Source: a bacterium (GTDB taxonomy: Bacteria; Verrucomicrobiota; Verrucomicrobiia; Limisphaerales; UBA11358). From it: a stretch of DNA of 64,000 nt. Of this stretch, positions 46,647 through 56,067 are shown piece by piece (position 1 is the stretch's first letter; each line of letters opens with the position of its first letter). Below the pieces are notes generated by a model. That model worked only from the letters and a program-made list of their open reading frames with translations, was not told the DNA's origin and did no database searches. The DNA lies in contig JAJXXW010000050.1 of NCBI GenBank assembly GCA_021780905.1, positions 1 through 64,000 of the forward strand, given 5' to 3'. The translations under genes were made by a program, and so were the position numbers.

Positions 46647-46844
46647 TTAATCATCGGCATGGCGCGCGGCGAGCATGGCGGAGAAACGGGCGACCTTTTC
46701 CTTGCGCCGGCGGACGGCGCTGGGCTTTTCAAATTGCCGGCGCATGCGCACGACTTTAAGCGTGCCTTCGCGATCGACTTTTTTCTTCAGCCGCCGCAAC
46801 GCACGATCCACCGGTTCGCCTTTTTTCAGTTTGATCTCTGTCAT
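46647..46844 (-). CDS. rpsU: 30S ribosomal protein S21
   Basis: 65 residues: MTEIKLKKGEPVDRALRRLKKK, then the basic RMRRQFEKPSAVRRRKEK segment typical of bS21. An AAGGAAG Shine-Dalgarno lies 8 bases before the ATG at 46844, which decides this start over an in-frame GTG 9 bases earlier. S21 helps base-pair mRNA during initiation. Confidence 0.93.
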   Translation of the reverse strand: MTEIKLKKGEPVDRALRRLKKKVDREGTLKVVRMRRQFEKPSAVRRRKEKVARFSAMLAARHADD

Positions 46845-46853
46845 TACACTCAC

Positions 46854-47242
46854 TTCCTTTCGGGGGGCGGGAGAAAACTGCCCCGGGCAGTTCCCGCTAA
46901 ATTATGAAGGCACAGCATAGGTTTTGGATGCGAGAAGTCAATGCGTAAAACCGGGTAAAAACCTTGGCTTTTGGGTAGATGCGGTTCGCGTCCGCTCACC
47001 GTCCGACAAAAATTTATGAAATCTCCCCCGCCGCCATTCCCATCGGCAACCGGCAGCATAGGACGGCCAAACCGTTGAAGCCTGCCCGGATTGCCCGGGC
47101 GGGTGGACGAACGGGGCGCGGCATGGCCCTTTGAAATGCCGGCCAAAGCGCCGGGGTTCATGTTCAATTGGTCCGCCCCGAACAACGAATCCACTCACCG
47201 AAAAAACTCGCCGAGCTGGTCGGCGCAATCCATTTTCTCCGC
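46854..47242. other. 389-bp intergenic region upstream of recF and rpsU
   Basis: Divergent gap that must hold the promoters of rpsU and recF. I could not assign -35/-10 boxes. It holds a GCGGTTCGCGTCCGC palindrome (about 46980) that resembles a tRNA T-arm, but no matching acceptor or anticodon arms. Confidence 0.4.
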
Positions 47243-48331
47243 GTGCATCTGGCCCATCTGCGACTCCGAGACTTCCGCAATTACGCGCGGCTGGACGTGG
47301 ATTTTGCGCCCGGCTTCCATGTGCTGCTCGGCGACAACGCGCAAGGCAAGACCAACATTCTCGAGGCGATTTACCTCATGGCCACGCTGCGCTCCTTCCG
47401 CGGCGTCGGCGGCGCGCAGATGATCCGGCACGGCGCCAAAGGCTATTTTGTCGGCGGTCATGCCGTCGGCCAGGGCGAGCACGAAATCAAAATGTATTGG
47501 GCGTTGCGCGAACGGAAGCTGGCCCTCGACGGCCAGCCGGTGAAAAAACTGGCGGAATATTTTGGCGCGCTGCGCACGGTGGTTTTCTGCACGGAAGATT
47601 TGCAACTCATCAAAGGCACCGCCCGCGCGCGGCGGCGCTTCATGGATTTGCTGCTGGCGCAGACAAATCCCATTTATTTGCCGCTGCTCCAACGTTACAT
47701 GCACGCCGTCCGCGCCCGGAACGCGCTGCTCAAGCAACGCATCGTGGACGAGGCCACGCTGGAAAGCTTTTCGGCCGAACTCATCAAGTTTGGCAACGAA
47801 CTCATCCGCGCCCGCCGCGAACTGGTGCCGAAATTTTCCCCGCTGGCGCGGCTGGCCCATCGCCGCATCTCCCACGATGCCGAGGAACTGCGCATCGCAT
47901 ATCAACCGGGCGTAAAAAGTGATTTCGCCGTGGAACTCGCGCAGTCGCGCGCGCGCGAACGGACTTTTCGGGCCACGCTCGTCGGGCCGCACCGCGACGA
48001 TTTGCAACTGCTGCTGAACGACAAATCCGCCGCACAGTTCGCCAGCGAGGGCCAGAAACGCACACTGGCCATCGCGCTGAAAATGGCGCAGGCGGAATTT
48101 TTTGCCGGCAACCACGGCTCACCGCCAGTCCTGCTGATTGACGACGTGATGGGCGAACTGGACGTGAAACGCCGCAGCGGTTTTCTACCGTTGCTGGAGC
48201 GGGCGCACCACGCGCGCGGTCAGGTATTCATGACCTGCACCGAGGAAAACTGGCCGCGCGCGCTGGGGCGGGATTTGCAGCGTTGGACGGTGAAGCAGGG
48301 AATGGTGAAGACTGCATCCGGCACACGTTGA
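47243..48331 (+). CDS. recF: DNA replication and repair protein RecF
   Basis: 362 residues from the GTG at 47243 (VHLAHLRLRDFRNYARLDVDF); the frame is open upstream but the family starts here. Walker A is GDNAQGKTN, with FLDLLLAQTNPIYL-type linker, the signature ASEGQKRTLAIALKMAQ, and Walker B VLLIDDVMGELD. RecF loads RecA at gaps. The stop codon and the last few codons overlap a truncated ISL3 transposase on the other strand, which suggests the insertion reached the very end of recF without breaking it. Confidence 0.93.
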   Translation: MHLAHLRLRDFRNYARLDVDFAPGFHVLLGDNAQGKTNILEAIYLMATLRSFRGVGGAQMIRHGAKGYFVGGHAVGQGEHEIKMYWALRERKLALDGQPVKKLAEYFGALRTVVFCTEDLQLIKGTARARRRFMDLLLAQTNPIYLPLLQRYMHAVRARNALLKQRIVDEATLESFSAELIKFGNELIRARRELVPKFSPLARLAHRRISHDAEELRIAYQPGVKSDFAVELAQSRARERTFRATLVGPHRDDLQLLLNDKSAAQFASEGQKRTLAIALKMAQAEFFAGNHGSPPVLLIDDVMGELDVKRRSGFLPLLERAHHARGQVFMTCTEENWPRALGRDLQRWTVKQGMVKTASGTR

Positions 48332-48536
48332 GATGCCGCCTGCACCGCTCCGGCGCATGATCGCAGCCACGCACCGTCTTGCTCTGGCAAAGCGGACAAC
48401 TTTGCTGCGCCCACAACTCAGGCGTCTCTTCCACCCGGATCAAAACCTTGCTCTCGGATTCTTGATAATCCATACGCGCCACCCGCCAGGCTTCGCCCAG
48501 CGCCAATATCTGCTGAAACATTTTTTCAGGAATCAT
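48325..48536 (-). pseudogene. ISL3-family transposase N-terminal remnant
   Basis: From an ATG at 48536: MIPEKMFQQILALGEAWRV, LIRVEETPELW, CPLCQSKTVRGCDHAPERCRRHLNV. This is the zinc-finger N-terminus of ISL3 transposases. After about 70 residues it runs into the 3' end of recF. The DDE domain is missing. 48537-48739 probably includes the IS end and otherwise shows nothing clear. Confidence 0.8.
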
Positions 48537-48739
48537 CCCCAAATTTCACCCAGTTTTCCCCTTGCACTCAACCTTTTTACCCATTACAAACGTCGAAGAA
48601 GCGAATAATTCAATCCTGTTTAAACGGTTTTTTAGCCGCTCTATCGTTGGCGTTGTTGCCTGTAACGGCAACCTCATTCTTGCCGACCGCTAATAGTCAG
48701 CAACCCCCGTGACTAAAATGCTGGCCAAAGTAATGATCA

Positions 48740-51700
48740 TTACCGGGCCGGTTTCCCGGCGAAAATCGAAACATTACAGAAGGTTAGCGCGGCAATTCCG
48801 TTAGCTCCGAAAAGAAGCCGGTCCTGGCTCCAGTTTGCTTCATCGAGATATTTGATTCTCGTGGCCTTGGAAGATTCCTTCAGCTTGAGCGTCAGAATAT
48901 TACCCGCCGTTGAGCCTGACGCGACTTTGCTTTTCTCCCCGTCGAGGTAGAACTCATTGGCCAGCGTGTCATTCCAGACCACCGACTGGTCGAACTCCAG
49001 AGCGATCGCATCTTTGGCGGGGCTTGTGTAATACGCCTGCTTGAGATTCGGTGCCGAGACTGGACCAATCGGTATTTTGCCGTAGAAGTCTCTCTCAATC
49101 ATAGGCTGGAGCAGCCGCGCAAATTCGCTCCAGCCGGCCAGCGGATAATGGCAGCCACCGGGCGGTTTGATGCCCAGCGTCGACATGGCATCCATGTGCG
49201 AGTAGAGAAAGGGAAGTGTCCGCTGCATTTCCCGTATCATGTCACCACGACCACCGCCGCCCATGGCGCAGGAGTTCGGCCAGATTTGGAACACGTAATA
49301 ATGTTGGAGGTTCGGAAAATCTTGTTTCCATGCCGCCGCCATGTCCACGAAGTATTTATGATAGGTTTCCCATCCGAATTTTCCGGTCGGGCCGGCCGAT
49401 CCCTGATCATTCTCCCCTTGGTGCCATATCACGGCGCGGATGCCGTGGGTTAGTTTTGCCTGTCGGACACGCCAGAGCATTCGTCCATAGATGGTATTCC
49501 AGTCTTCCGGATTGGTCTCACTCCTCTGGTGCTCGTCAATCCGAGTGCCGCCAACGGCGCCATTGATGATGAAGATTGGAACCTTCTGGCTCTCCACCAG
49601 ACGCTTGGCGAGTTCCATTCCCCACCAGCCAAGTTCAGCCTTATGTTCGGCTTTCGCCTTCCACACCGGATTGCACCAGAGGTTTTTATGGGGCCCCTTG
49701 GGGTCGCCCCCAGGGCGGCCATAGCTGCGGATCCATTCATTGGTGACACGCGGCGATTCCTCGTGAGTATCCGTCGCCAGTGCGTTTGACTGCCCGTCAA
49801 TCAGGTAAGCGTCTCCGCAGACGATATTGCTGGCCGTCCTAAGGATCTTTTCCCTGGCGTCAGACTTTATCCCGAACTCCACCTTGTAATGGATCAAGCC
49901 GGGCTTGAGCTTAACTGTAAATGAATAGCGCTTGTCGGCTCCGGGTTTTTGCATTTCAGTCTTGATAAGTTTATCGTCAGCATAGTTTCGGAGAAACACT
50001 GTATCGGCGGCCTCATCGAGCGTTCCATTGTAAAAAAGTGTGCCTTCATTCATGTCGTCTCGAGCATAGAACTGGTTGTCCTCCGGCTGCTCGTCCTGCG
50101 CAGGCATCCGCTCAACCCAGGCATCTTTTGCCGGTTCCTTGACCGCCATCTGGATGGTCTGTTCCGCCGGTTTGCCGCCGTTGCTAAGCACGAGCTTTAC
50201 GGTCAAGGTGCCGCTGTTCTGCGATCGTTTCAGCACGAGTCGGTCCGGCTTTATCTCCTTGATTATGCCCATGCCGGAAACGATCCAGTCATATTTCAGG
50301 TCGCCGGCACCCTTGTCCTGCATCTCCTTGAGATTCGAGATCCTAGGCAACAGTTCCACGGTTTTGCGTCCGTCCCATCGGGTTGGCGCGCTCAGCGTAA
50401 AAACAGGCTCAGGAATGGCTTCCCGGATGGTCACCGGGATGTCGATGGTCTTGACCCTGTCGGCATAGACAGCCTTGAACTGCAACTTCAGCTCCTCGTC
50501 ACCACTCACGCGGCCGGCGTCGAATGTGTAACTGAAGCAGTCTGCTGCCACAACGGATTCCTTCCCGCCACGTGTAAGTATCCAATATATTTTCTGGGCA
50601 CCACCAGCCTTTGCCGTCAGCGTTACGGCTTTGCCTTCCAATACTGTAACCTTTTTGTCCGACACCGAGAAATCGGAGCCGGGTTGTGGCAGGAACCCAA
50701 CCAGCGTCTGCATGGGCTTCTGGTTTTCATAGGACAGCTTGATCCAGTCTGCGGATCTCGCCACTTTGGAGATACGCACTTCATCTATGTCACAGTCCGT
50801 CTGCCAAGAACCATACCAGCCGCCAATATACATTCGGGTGGGACTGATGAAGTTCATGTGAGCGTGAGTCTCCGCGCTAAGTTGGCCGTTGACATAAGCC
50901 TTTTGCACCCCTTTTTCATACGTATGCACCACATGATACCATTGGTTGAAGTTGACTTCGCCCGGACAATCCATGCCCAACCGGATGCGCAGCGGCCCGG
51001 AAAAGACACCCAGCATGAGATTGCATTTTCCCTCGATGCCCCAAGCGACAAAGCGGCTGCCCCACGGGCCAGGTAGCTCGTAGTCGCGGAACCAAAACTC
51101 GGTGGAGTTGGGGCTATCGCCCGCAGGGAAGTTGGTGATATTCTCGCCGCACATGATGCCGCATTTGTTATAAACGAAATGCAGGCATGGGCCGATGACT
51201 CCTGCCGTGGCGGTGCACCCTTTGTTTTGCGGGGTCAGTGTGCCCACCTCGTCCTTCACCGCTGCGGGACTGTCCAGGTGCATGACGGTGACATATCCAT
51301 TCGATTCGTTGAATACCGACTTGCCGTCCGACTCGCTGGTGGCGTCCGCCTTTCCCCAAAGCATCTGAATTTCCTGGCGGGAGTTTCCCTTGATCGTTGG
51401 AATCCTCACCCAGATGCTGGCATTACCATTTACCACATCCCACTCCTCGATCTGGTAGGACAAAGCTTTTCCACCGGCAGAGAAACGGATGTCTTCGCCA
51501 TGAGCCTTCGCCTGCTTGAAATCAAACCACTCCTTGCCGAGCCGCACCAAGAGCGGAAAGTCATTCTCAGATGCGGAGGCCGGCAGGTTCGCACCCTCAG
51601 GGGTCGTGAGAATACTTAACGTTCCTGAATATTGCCACCCTTCGTAGGGGTGCATTTCCTTTGCCGCTGGTGGGACGTTGGCGGGCTGCACAGACTGCGC

Positions 51701-51754
51701 GAGATGCGTCCCGCCCATGAGCAGAATAAAAATAAGTGTAGCGAATATCTTCAT
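48740..51754 (-). CDS. secreted DUF2341 / LamG / sialate O-acetylesterase-like protein
   Basis: About 1004 residues from the ATG at 51754 (MKIFATLIFILLMGGTHLAQ signal). Domains: DUF2341 (about 45-150, FPLLVRLGKEWFDF...IRFSAGG), a LamG-like concanavalin domain (about 160-340, HTYEKGVQKAYVNGQLSAETHAH, CDIDEVRIS), Ig-like spacers, and a C-terminal SASA esterase (about 640-940) with nucleophile motif IDGQSNAL, GAVGGTRIDEHQR, IWHQGENDQG and CHYPLAGW. It probably removes acetyl groups from complex glycans. GC and codon use are lower than the neighbours, and IS remnants flank both ends, which suggests acquisition by transfer. Confidence 0.8.
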   Translation of the reverse strand: MKIFATLIFILLMGGTHLAQSVQPANVPPAAKEMHPYEGWQYSGTLSILTTPEGANLPASASENDFPLLVRLGKEWFDFKQAKAHGEDIRFSAGGKALSYQIEEWDVVNGNASIWVRIPTIKGNSRQEIQMLWGKADATSESDGKSVFNESNGYVTVMHLDSPAAVKDEVGTLTPQNKGCTATAGVIGPCLHFVYNKCGIMCGENITNFPAGDSPNSTEFWFRDYELPGPWGSRFVAWGIEGKCNLMLGVFSGPLRIRLGMDCPGEVNFNQWYHVVHTYEKGVQKAYVNGQLSAETHAHMNFISPTRMYIGGWYGSWQTDCDIDEVRISKVARSADWIKLSYENQKPMQTLVGFLPQPGSDFSVSDKKVTVLEGKAVTLTAKAGGAQKIYWILTRGGKESVVAADCFSYTFDAGRVSGDEELKLQFKAVYADRVKTIDIPVTIREAIPEPVFTLSAPTRWDGRKTVELLPRISNLKEMQDKGAGDLKYDWIVSGMGIIKEIKPDRLVLKRSQNSGTLTVKLVLSNGGKPAEQTIQMAVKEPAKDAWVERMPAQDEQPEDNQFYARDDMNEGTLFYNGTLDEAADTVFLRNYADDKLIKTEMQKPGADKRYSFTVKLKPGLIHYKVEFGIKSDAREKILRTASNIVCGDAYLIDGQSNALATDTHEESPRVTNEWIRSYGRPGGDPKGPHKNLWCNPVWKAKAEHKAELGWWGMELAKRLVESQKVPIFIINGAVGGTRIDEHQRSETNPEDWNTIYGRMLWRVRQAKLTHGIRAVIWHQGENDQGSAGPTGKFGWETYHKYFVDMAAAWKQDFPNLQHYYVFQIWPNSCAMGGGGRGDMIREMQRTLPFLYSHMDAMSTLGIKPPGGCHYPLAGWSEFARLLQPMIERDFYGKIPIGPVSAPNLKQAYYTSPAKDAIALEFDQSVVWNDTLANEFYLDGEKSKVASGSTAGNILTLKLKESSKATRIKYLDEANWSQDRLLFGANGIAALTFCNVSIFAGKPAR

Positions 51755-51843
51755 AATTTCAATCATTGCTGACCCACAGCGTTGAGGGTTGAGGGGTAAA
51801 TAAAGGTTGGCTTGCGGGTTTGCGCCCTGCCACAAGGTAGGGC

Positions 51844-52260
51844 ATGAAAAATCAAACTCGAAACACGCCAACTGCCGGCAAGTTCTCCTTGCTGCGCCAA
51901 ATTTGCAACTTCATTCCGCCGCATCTGGTGCCCAAACTGGCCCGCGACACCGGCGTGGAAAAACAGTGGCGCAGGTTCTCTCCCTGGAGCCACGTCGTCA
52001 GCCTGCTTTACGCCCAACTGACTCACAGCCTTGGTCTCAATGACGTCTGCGACGCGTTGCGCCTTCCCTCCGGCCCCTTGTCGGCGTTGCGCGGCGCGAC
52101 GGCCCCGCCCAAGAACACGCTCTCGCACGCCAACCGCACCCGTGACCCGAAAATGGCCGAACAACTCTTCTGGGCCGGGCTGGATCATTGGCAAACCTTG
52201 CAGCCGGCCTTTGGCGGCAAACGCCGCCCGAGATTCGCCTTCCGTTTCAAACGCCTCTGG
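51844..52260 (+). pseudogene. IS4-family (DUF4372) transposase remnant
   Basis: MKNQTRNTPTAGKFSLLRQICNFIPPHLV, then DTGVEKQWRRFSPWSHVVSLLYAQLTHSLGLNDVCDALR and TLSHANRTRDPKMAEQLFW are the N-terminal DUF4372 part of an IS4-type transposase. After about residue 140 the frame runs into unrelated sequence and stops at 52365. The catalytic domain is gone. 52366-52608 shows repeats (two copies of GGCTGTCCCA and GCAAAGG-type copies) but no gene. Confidence 0.8.
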
Positions 52261-52530
52261 CAATACTGGGAACTGCGGAGCCTCTTGATACTCTATGGGA
52301 CAGCCGGTGGCGGCGGCCGCTTTCTGGGCACACCCCAACAAGCCGATCTGGCGGGCTTCGGCTAAACCGGTGGGACAGCCGCCCCGCCACAACCATGAAT
52401 TCTTAAACCGCTTTTTCATCCAGCCTTTGGTTTTTCAGGAAATTCCGCACGGAAATGTCGCGGCAGCACTCGTTATTGACCGACACTGTGTTTTATTGGC
52501 AATTGCATTTTGCCATCGATTCACACCGCG

Positions 52531-52606
52531 ACTTTGCGCCTTTGGCCCGCTGCTTGGCAAGCCGTTTTTCTTTGTGTCCTTTGCGTTATTTGTGGTTAAA
52601 ATTTTG
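52531..52606. repeat. GCAAAGG-type dispersed repeat, minus orientation
   Basis: ACTTTGCGCCTTTGG at 52531 and TTTGTGTCCTTTGCG at 52571 are further copies of the family, here just before trpS. The last copy ends right at the trpS start, so they may lie in its 5' leader. Confidence 0.5.
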
Positions 52607-52608
52607 CC

Positions 52609-53574
52609 ATGCGCATTTTGTCCGGCATCCAGCCCAGCGGCACGCTGCACCTCGGAAACTATTTCGGGATGATGCAGCCCGCCATCGCCCTCCAGGAAAA
52701 CGGCGAGGCGTTTTATTTTATCGCCGATTACCACTCCATGACCTCACTGTTCAATGCCGAGCAGCGTCGAAAAAACTCGCTCGATGTGGCGCTAGATTTT
52801 CTCGCGTGCGGTCTTGATCCAAAGAAATCTGTATTCTTCCGCCAGTCCGACGTGCCGGAAGTTTGCGAACTGGCTTGGATTCTTTCCACGCTCACGCCGA
52901 TGTCCATGCTGGAAAAAGCGCACTCGTTTAAAGACAAGGCTGCCAAAGGAATCCCCATTAACCACGGCCTTTTCGCGTATCCCGTGCTGATGGCGGCGGA
53001 CATTTTGATCTACGATTCCAACATCGTTCCCGTCGGCCAGGATCAAAAACAGCATGTTGAAATGACGCGCGATATCGCCATCAAATTCAACGAAGCCTAC
53101 GGCGAAACTTTTGTGATTCCTGAGCCGCAGATCAAAGGTGAGACGGCGAAAGTGCCCGGTCTTGACGGTGAAAAAATGAGCAAAAGCTACGGCAACACGC
53201 TGGAAATCTTCGGTGAGGAAAAGCCGCTGCGCAAAAAAGTCATGGGCATCAAGATGGATTCCCGCACGCCAGAGGAACCTAAGCCGGACGCCGACCAGAA
53301 TCTCGCCATTCAGTTGCTCAAGCTCGTCACGCCGGCTGAAACCGCCAAGGATTTTGAAAACCGCCTTCGCGCCGGCGGCTTCGGCTACGGTGATTTGAAG
53401 AAAGGCTTGTTCGAGCATTATTGGAATCACTTTGCCGAAGCGCGGGAAAAGCGCGCGGAGCTGGCTGCCAACTTGGATTACGTCAACGGCGTGCTGGCCG
53501 ATGGCGCGAACAAAGCCCGGACACTGGCGCAAAAAGTCCTGAAGCGCGCCCGCAAGGCGAGCGGACTCGAATGA
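52609..53574 (+). CDS. trpS: tryptophan-tRNA ligase
   Basis: 321 residues, class I aminoacyl-tRNA synthetase. The HIGH-like motif is [10 protein letters not shown] (about 8-17), with [28 protein letters not shown] and the KMSKS motif [10 protein letters not shown] (about 188). It charges tRNA-Trp. The stop overlaps the ATG of the methyltransferase gene (ATGA), so the two are translationally coupled. Confidence 0.95.
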   Translation: MRILSGIQPSGTLHLGNYFGMMQPAIALQENGEAFYFIADYHSMTSLFNAEQRRKNSLDVALDFLACGLDPKKSVFFRQSDVPEVCELAWILSTLTPMSMLEKAHSFKDKAAKGIPINHGLFAYPVLMAADILIYDSNIVPVGQDQKQHVEMTRDIAIKFNEAYGETFVIPEPQIKGETAKVPGLDGEKMSKSYGNTLEIFGEEKPLRKKVMGIKMDSRTPEEPKPDADQNLAIQLLKLVTPAETAKDFENRLRAGGFGYGDLKKGLFEHYWNHFAEAREKRAELAANLDYVNGVLADGANKARTLAQKVLKRARKASGLE

Positions 53575-54797
53575 GCCAACCTGCCGCAAATCAAACTGCG
53601 GCACGTTTGCGCCTGCGTCTCACGAACACCGCCGAATCCATCGTTCGCGCAGGCCATCCGTGGCTGTTTGCCGACAGCATTCGCGAGCAAAACCGCGAGG
53701 GGAAAGTCGGCGAACTAGCCGTCATCTACGACCGCAACGACAAATTTCTCGCCGCCGGCTTGTTTGATCCGGATTCGCCCATCCGCGTCCGCATCTTGCA
53801 CGCGGGCAAGCCGGCGACGATTGACGCGGCGTGGTGGCAAGCGCGATTGGGGCAGGCGCTCTCCCGGCGGGCCGGATTGTTTGACGCGACGACCACAGGC
53901 TATCGATTGATTCACGGTGAGAGCGACGGCTGGCCCGGGTTGGTGTTGGATCGCTACGCAACGACGCTGGTGATGAAACTTTACACGGCGGCGTGGCTGC
54001 CGCGCTTGGAGGAAGTGCTGGCGCAATTCAAAGAACAGATTGCCTGCGAACGCATCGTGCTGCGCTTGAGCCGTAACATCCAAGCGCTCGCGCAAAAACA
54101 ATTTCGCAGAAGCGACGGGCAGATTCTCTTTGGCGCCCCGCCGGAAGGTGCGGTGATCTTTTCCGAGAACGGCGTGCGGTTCGAGGCTGACGTTTTGCGC
54201 GGACAAAAGACAGGTTTTTTTCTCGACCAACGCGAGAGCCGGGCGGCAGTGGAAAGATTGGCGGCCGGCAAGAAAGTGCTGAACGCTTTCAGCTTTTCCG
54301 GGGGTTTCTCGGTTTATGCTGCGCGTGGCGGAGCAAGGTTGGTGACGGATTTGGACATCAGCGCCCATGCGCTGGCATCGGCCAAACGGAATTTCGAGCT
54401 GAATAAAAACTATCCGGCTGTTGCGGCGGGCCGGCATGAAATGGTGCAGGCAGACGCCTTCGAATGGATTGAAAAAACTCCGGCCAGATTTGACCTGATC
54501 GTGCTCGATCCGCCGTCGCTCGCCAAACGGGCGGGGGAACGTGAAGGCGCCATCCGTGCTTACGAGCGATTGAATTTACTCGGCATCAATCTGCTGGCAC
54601 GCGGGGGCATTCTGGTGGCGGGATCCTGCTCGGCCCACGTTCCGGCGGCTGAATTCTTTGACGCCGTGCGCCGGGCGGCGATGAAGTCAGGCCGGAAATT
54701 TATCGAGTTAAAAACCTTGCAGCATCCACCGGATCATCCGGCTGGTTTCAAGGAAGCGGAGTATTTGAAGGTGATTTATTTGCGGTTTGCGACGTAA
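53571..54797 (+). CDS. rlmI: class I rRNA (cytosine-C5) methyltransferase, RlmI-like
   Basis: 408 residues with an N-terminal PUA-like domain ([18 protein letters not shown]), a central domain ([17 protein letters not shown]) and a SAM methyltransferase core ([54 protein letters not shown]). The catalytic cysteine region is AGSCSAHV. The family methylates 23S rRNA C1962. It is coupled to trpS. Confidence 0.88.
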   Translation: MSQPAANQTAARLRLRLTNTAESIVRAGHPWLFADSIREQNREGKVGELAVIYDRNDKFLAAGLFDPDSPIRVRILHAGKPATIDAAWWQARLGQALSRRAGLFDATTTGYRLIHGESDGWPGLVLDRYATTLVMKLYTAAWLPRLEEVLAQFKEQIACERIVLRLSRNIQALAQKQFRRSDGQILFGAPPEGAVIFSENGVRFEADVLRGQKTGFFLDQRESRAAVERLAAGKKVLNAFSFSGGFSVYAARGGARLVTDLDISAHALASAKRNFELNKNYPAVAAGRHEMVQADAFEWIEKTPARFDLIVLDPPSLAKRAGEREGAIRAYERLNLLGINLLARGGILVAGSCSAHVPAAEFFDAVRRAAMKSGRKFIELKTLQHPPDHPAGFKEAEYLKVIYLRFAT

Positions 54798-54802
54798 AAA
54801 AA

Positions 54803-54868
54803 CTCACGCAAAGGCGCAAAGCCGCAAAAGAAAAAGTTTTGGGTGTCTTCTTCGCGCCTTTGCGTGAG
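54803..54868. terminator. 15-bp perfect inverted repeat between convergent genes
   Basis: CTCACGCAAAGGCGC (54803-54817) pairs perfectly with GCGCCTTTGCGTGAG (54854-54868). It separates convergent rlmI and kpsF genes and would suit a bidirectional terminator, but it is made of the same GCAAAGG repeat found at several other sites. Confidence 0.6.
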
Positions 54869-54870
54869 GT

Positions 54871-55878
54871 CTAAACAATTTTCAGCTTCGGCAAATCTTG
54901 CGAATCCACCAGGCCCACCGGCTCGTTCTTCGAGTTCACGACGATGAGATCGTCAATGTTCCGCTCGTTGAAAATTTTCAGCGCCTCGACGGCTAGCGCG
55001 GTGTCGCGGACACAAATCGGATTACGCGTCATGATTTTTTTGAGCGGCTGTGAGAGGAGATTCTCATCGGCGGCCATGTGCCGGCGGAAATCGCCGTCGG
55101 TGAATATACCTGTCAGCTTGCCGCGAGAGTTCACGACGGCGAGGCTGCCGGATTTGGCGTGTGTCATAACGAGCAAGGCCTCTTTCACCGTGAGATGTTC
55201 TGACGCAATCGCATTGCGTTCGCCACGGCGCATGATTTCGCCGACTTTCAGCAGCATGGCGCGGCCAATCGCGCCACTCGGATGATACTTGGCAAAATCA
55301 TTTTGCGTGAAACCGCGCGCAGCCAGCACCGCCATCGCCAGCGCGTCGCCCATTACCAGGGTCGCCGTCGTGCTGCTCGTCGGCGCGAGGTTGAAGGGAC
55401 ACGCCTCTTGGTCCACTTTTAGGTTTAGCGCCAGATCACTGTGGCGCGCGAGCGACGATTTCAAATTGCCGGTGAGCGAAATAATTTTAATGGAAAATCG
55501 CTTCAGTGCGGGTAGGAGATTTAGCAGTTCATCCGATTCGCCGGAATAGCTCAACGCAAGAATCACATCGCCATCATTAACGATACCCACATCGCCGTGC
55601 AACGCGTCCACGCTGTTGAGCACGACGGCGCTGGAGCCAGTGCTCGTCAACGTTGCGGCGATTTTGGCGCCGACGTTGCCGGATTTGCCGATGCCAACGA
55701 TGACGATTTTTCCGCGACGCTTCAACGTCTCGACCAGCAACTCGACGGCAGCGGCAAAATTTCCGTCCAGAAGTGAGCGGACTTTTTTGAGCGCAGCAAT
55801 TTCGATATCAAAAACTTTTCGGGCCTGGGCGATGGGCTTCACGGCCGGAAGCTTGCCCGTAACCGACCTTGAATTCAA
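54871..55878 (-). CDS. kpsF: arabinose-5-phosphate isomerase (KpsF/GutQ family)
   Basis: 335 residues: SIS domain (about 35-175, VIVGIGKSGNVGAKIAATLTSTGSSA, SYSGESDELL, ATLVMGDALA) followed by two CBS domains (about 205-330). The isomerase converts ribulose-5-phosphate to arabinose-5-phosphate, the first step to Kdo for lipopolysaccharide. The GT9 gene upstream fits an outer-membrane LPS pathway. The 55879-56067 gap shows nothing I recognise. Confidence 0.9.
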   Translation of the reverse strand: MNSRSVTGKLPAVKPIAQARKVFDIEIAALKKVRSLLDGNFAAAVELLVETLKRRGKIVIVGIGKSGNVGAKIAATLTSTGSSAVVLNSVDALHGDVGIVNDGDVILALSYSGESDELLNLLPALKRFSIKIISLTGNLKSSLARHSDLALNLKVDQEACPFNLAPTSSTTATLVMGDALAMAVLAARGFTQNDFAKYHPSGAIGRAMLLKVGEIMRRGERNAIASEHLTVKEALLVMTHAKSGSLAVVNSRGKLTGIFTDGDFRRHMAADENLLSQPLKKIMTRNPICVRDTALAVEALKIFNERNIDDLIVVNSKNEPVGLVDSQDLPKLKIV

Positions 55879-56067
55879 CCGCGAACGGTTGTCGGGTTAC
55901 CAGGCGATGTGGGAGAGCCGCTGGCTGTTGTCTCGGATATACTGGCCAGTGTGTTAACCACAGCCTGCCAAAAAGGTCGCCAACGCGGATACTGCGTGGG
56001 GCTCTGCTGGCTACGACATCCATTGGCCGCAGGCCTTGGTCGAGCAGTGCCCGACGAATATCCCCGC

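Noticed and set aside
46930..47015. Possible tRNA end near rpsU (GCGGTTCGCGTCCGC palindrome)
   Set aside because: It resembles a T-arm, but the loop lacks the usual TTCRANT form and no acceptor, D or anticodon arms can be folded upstream.
55879..56067. Small minus-strand frame (about 87 residues) before kpsF
   Set aside because: No known motif, overlaps the kpsF start, and composition is like non-coding DNA.
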